A stretch of 22,114 nucleotides of DNA from Bacillota bacterium (GTDB lineage: Bacteria; Bacillota; Clostridia; Christensenellales; SZUA-584), in contig JAEWRI010000007.1 of assembly GCA_023460085.1 (NCBI GenBank), positions 1-22,114 of the forward strand, written 5' to 3'. This document shows positions 22,095-22,114 of the stretch, one piece after another. Position 1 is the stretch's first letter. Every line of letters begins with the position of its first letter. Both the position numbers and the translations under genes were made by a program. Below the pieces are notes generated by a model. The model saw only the letters and a list, made by a program, of their open reading frames with translations, was not told the DNA's origin and ran no database searches.

Positions 22095-22114
22095 CTTCAA
22101 GCTGCAGCTTGAAG
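22095..22114. repeat. Perfect 20-bp palindrome at the window end
   Basis: CTTCAAGCTGCAGCTTGAAG is identical to its reverse complement and ends exactly with the last base of the window. The flanking 80 bases hold no gene that I can support. Confidence 0.6.

Noticed and set aside
22041..22112. A short GTG-started frame at the right edge
   Set aside because: Only 23 codons, and the nearest AGGAG is 16 bases from the GTG; nothing supports translation.
1..22114. Circular joining of the two non-coding ends into one RNA
   Set aside because: No terminal overlap is visible, so circularity or adjacency of the ends cannot be claimed.
1..22114. CRISPR arrays, transposases, phage genes, tRNA or rRNA genes
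   Set aside because: None seen on reading both strands; the only direct repeats are the paralogous lipoproteins and the internal PH-like duplication.

Overview
The window looks like a chromosomal segment of an anaerobic Firmicute, probably a gut-type clostridial lineage (an inference). The support is a ferredoxin-linked 2-oxoacid oxidoreductase in VorDBAC-like order, a two-subunit oxygen-sensitive type L-serine dehydratase, a DUF975 membrane protein, PrsW, a YmaF-family protein, strong AGGAGG-type ribosome binding sites and sigma-A-like promoters. By eye the base composition is above half G+C. No tRNA, rRNA, CRISPR, transposase or phage gene was seen.

Layout. 1-126: apparent 3' end of a structured non-coding RNA with a terminator. 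237-476: small unknown Lys-rich protein. 644-1901 (minus): ECF sigma factor and overlapping membrane anti-sigma-like protein. 2040-4597 (minus): ferredoxin, alpha, beta and gamma subunits of a branched-chain-type 2-oxoacid:ferredoxin oxidoreductase, with its own promoter and terminator. 4794-6603 (minus): two membrane proteins. 6651-8205 (minus): sdaAB and sdaAA. 8268-9455 (minus): MFS exporter behind a long structured leader that ends in a terminator. 9789-11748 (plus): PrsW protease and a DUF3810 zinc-peptidase-like membrane protein. 11843-12421: DJ-1/PfpI protein. 12514-13989: a cytidylate-kinase-like/nuclease-like fusion coupled to a divergent hypoxanthine phosphoribosyltransferase. 14019-17276: two tandem paralogous transglutaminase-like lipoproteins. 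17329-19612 (minus): the most notable locus, a Family 2A (SrpI-type) encapsulin shell gene overlapping a SufS-like cysteine desulfurase gene, its probable cargo. 19757-20602: alpha/beta hydrolase. 20599-21480 (minus): PstS-like lipoprotein broken by several frameshifts. 21662-21952: His-rich YmaF-family protein. The last 160 bases are non-coding and carry an operator-like dyad and a perfect 20-bp palindrome at the very end.

How the parts work together. The encapsulin shell and cysteine desulfurase form a two-gene sulfur nanocompartment operon of the kind shown elsewhere to package desulfurase and, in at least one organism, to store sulfur. The oxidoreductase and serine dehydratase are Fe-S enzymes of amino-acid fermentation. 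They need the kind of sulfur chemistry the desulfurase provides, but the sequence shows no direct link. PrsW proteases classically cut anti-sigma factors, so the PrsW here could act on the anti-sigma-like protein about 8 kb away; this is a hypothesis only. The exporter leader (consensus promoter, long imperfect hairpin, intrinsic terminator, then the gene) is the second most interesting regulatory object.
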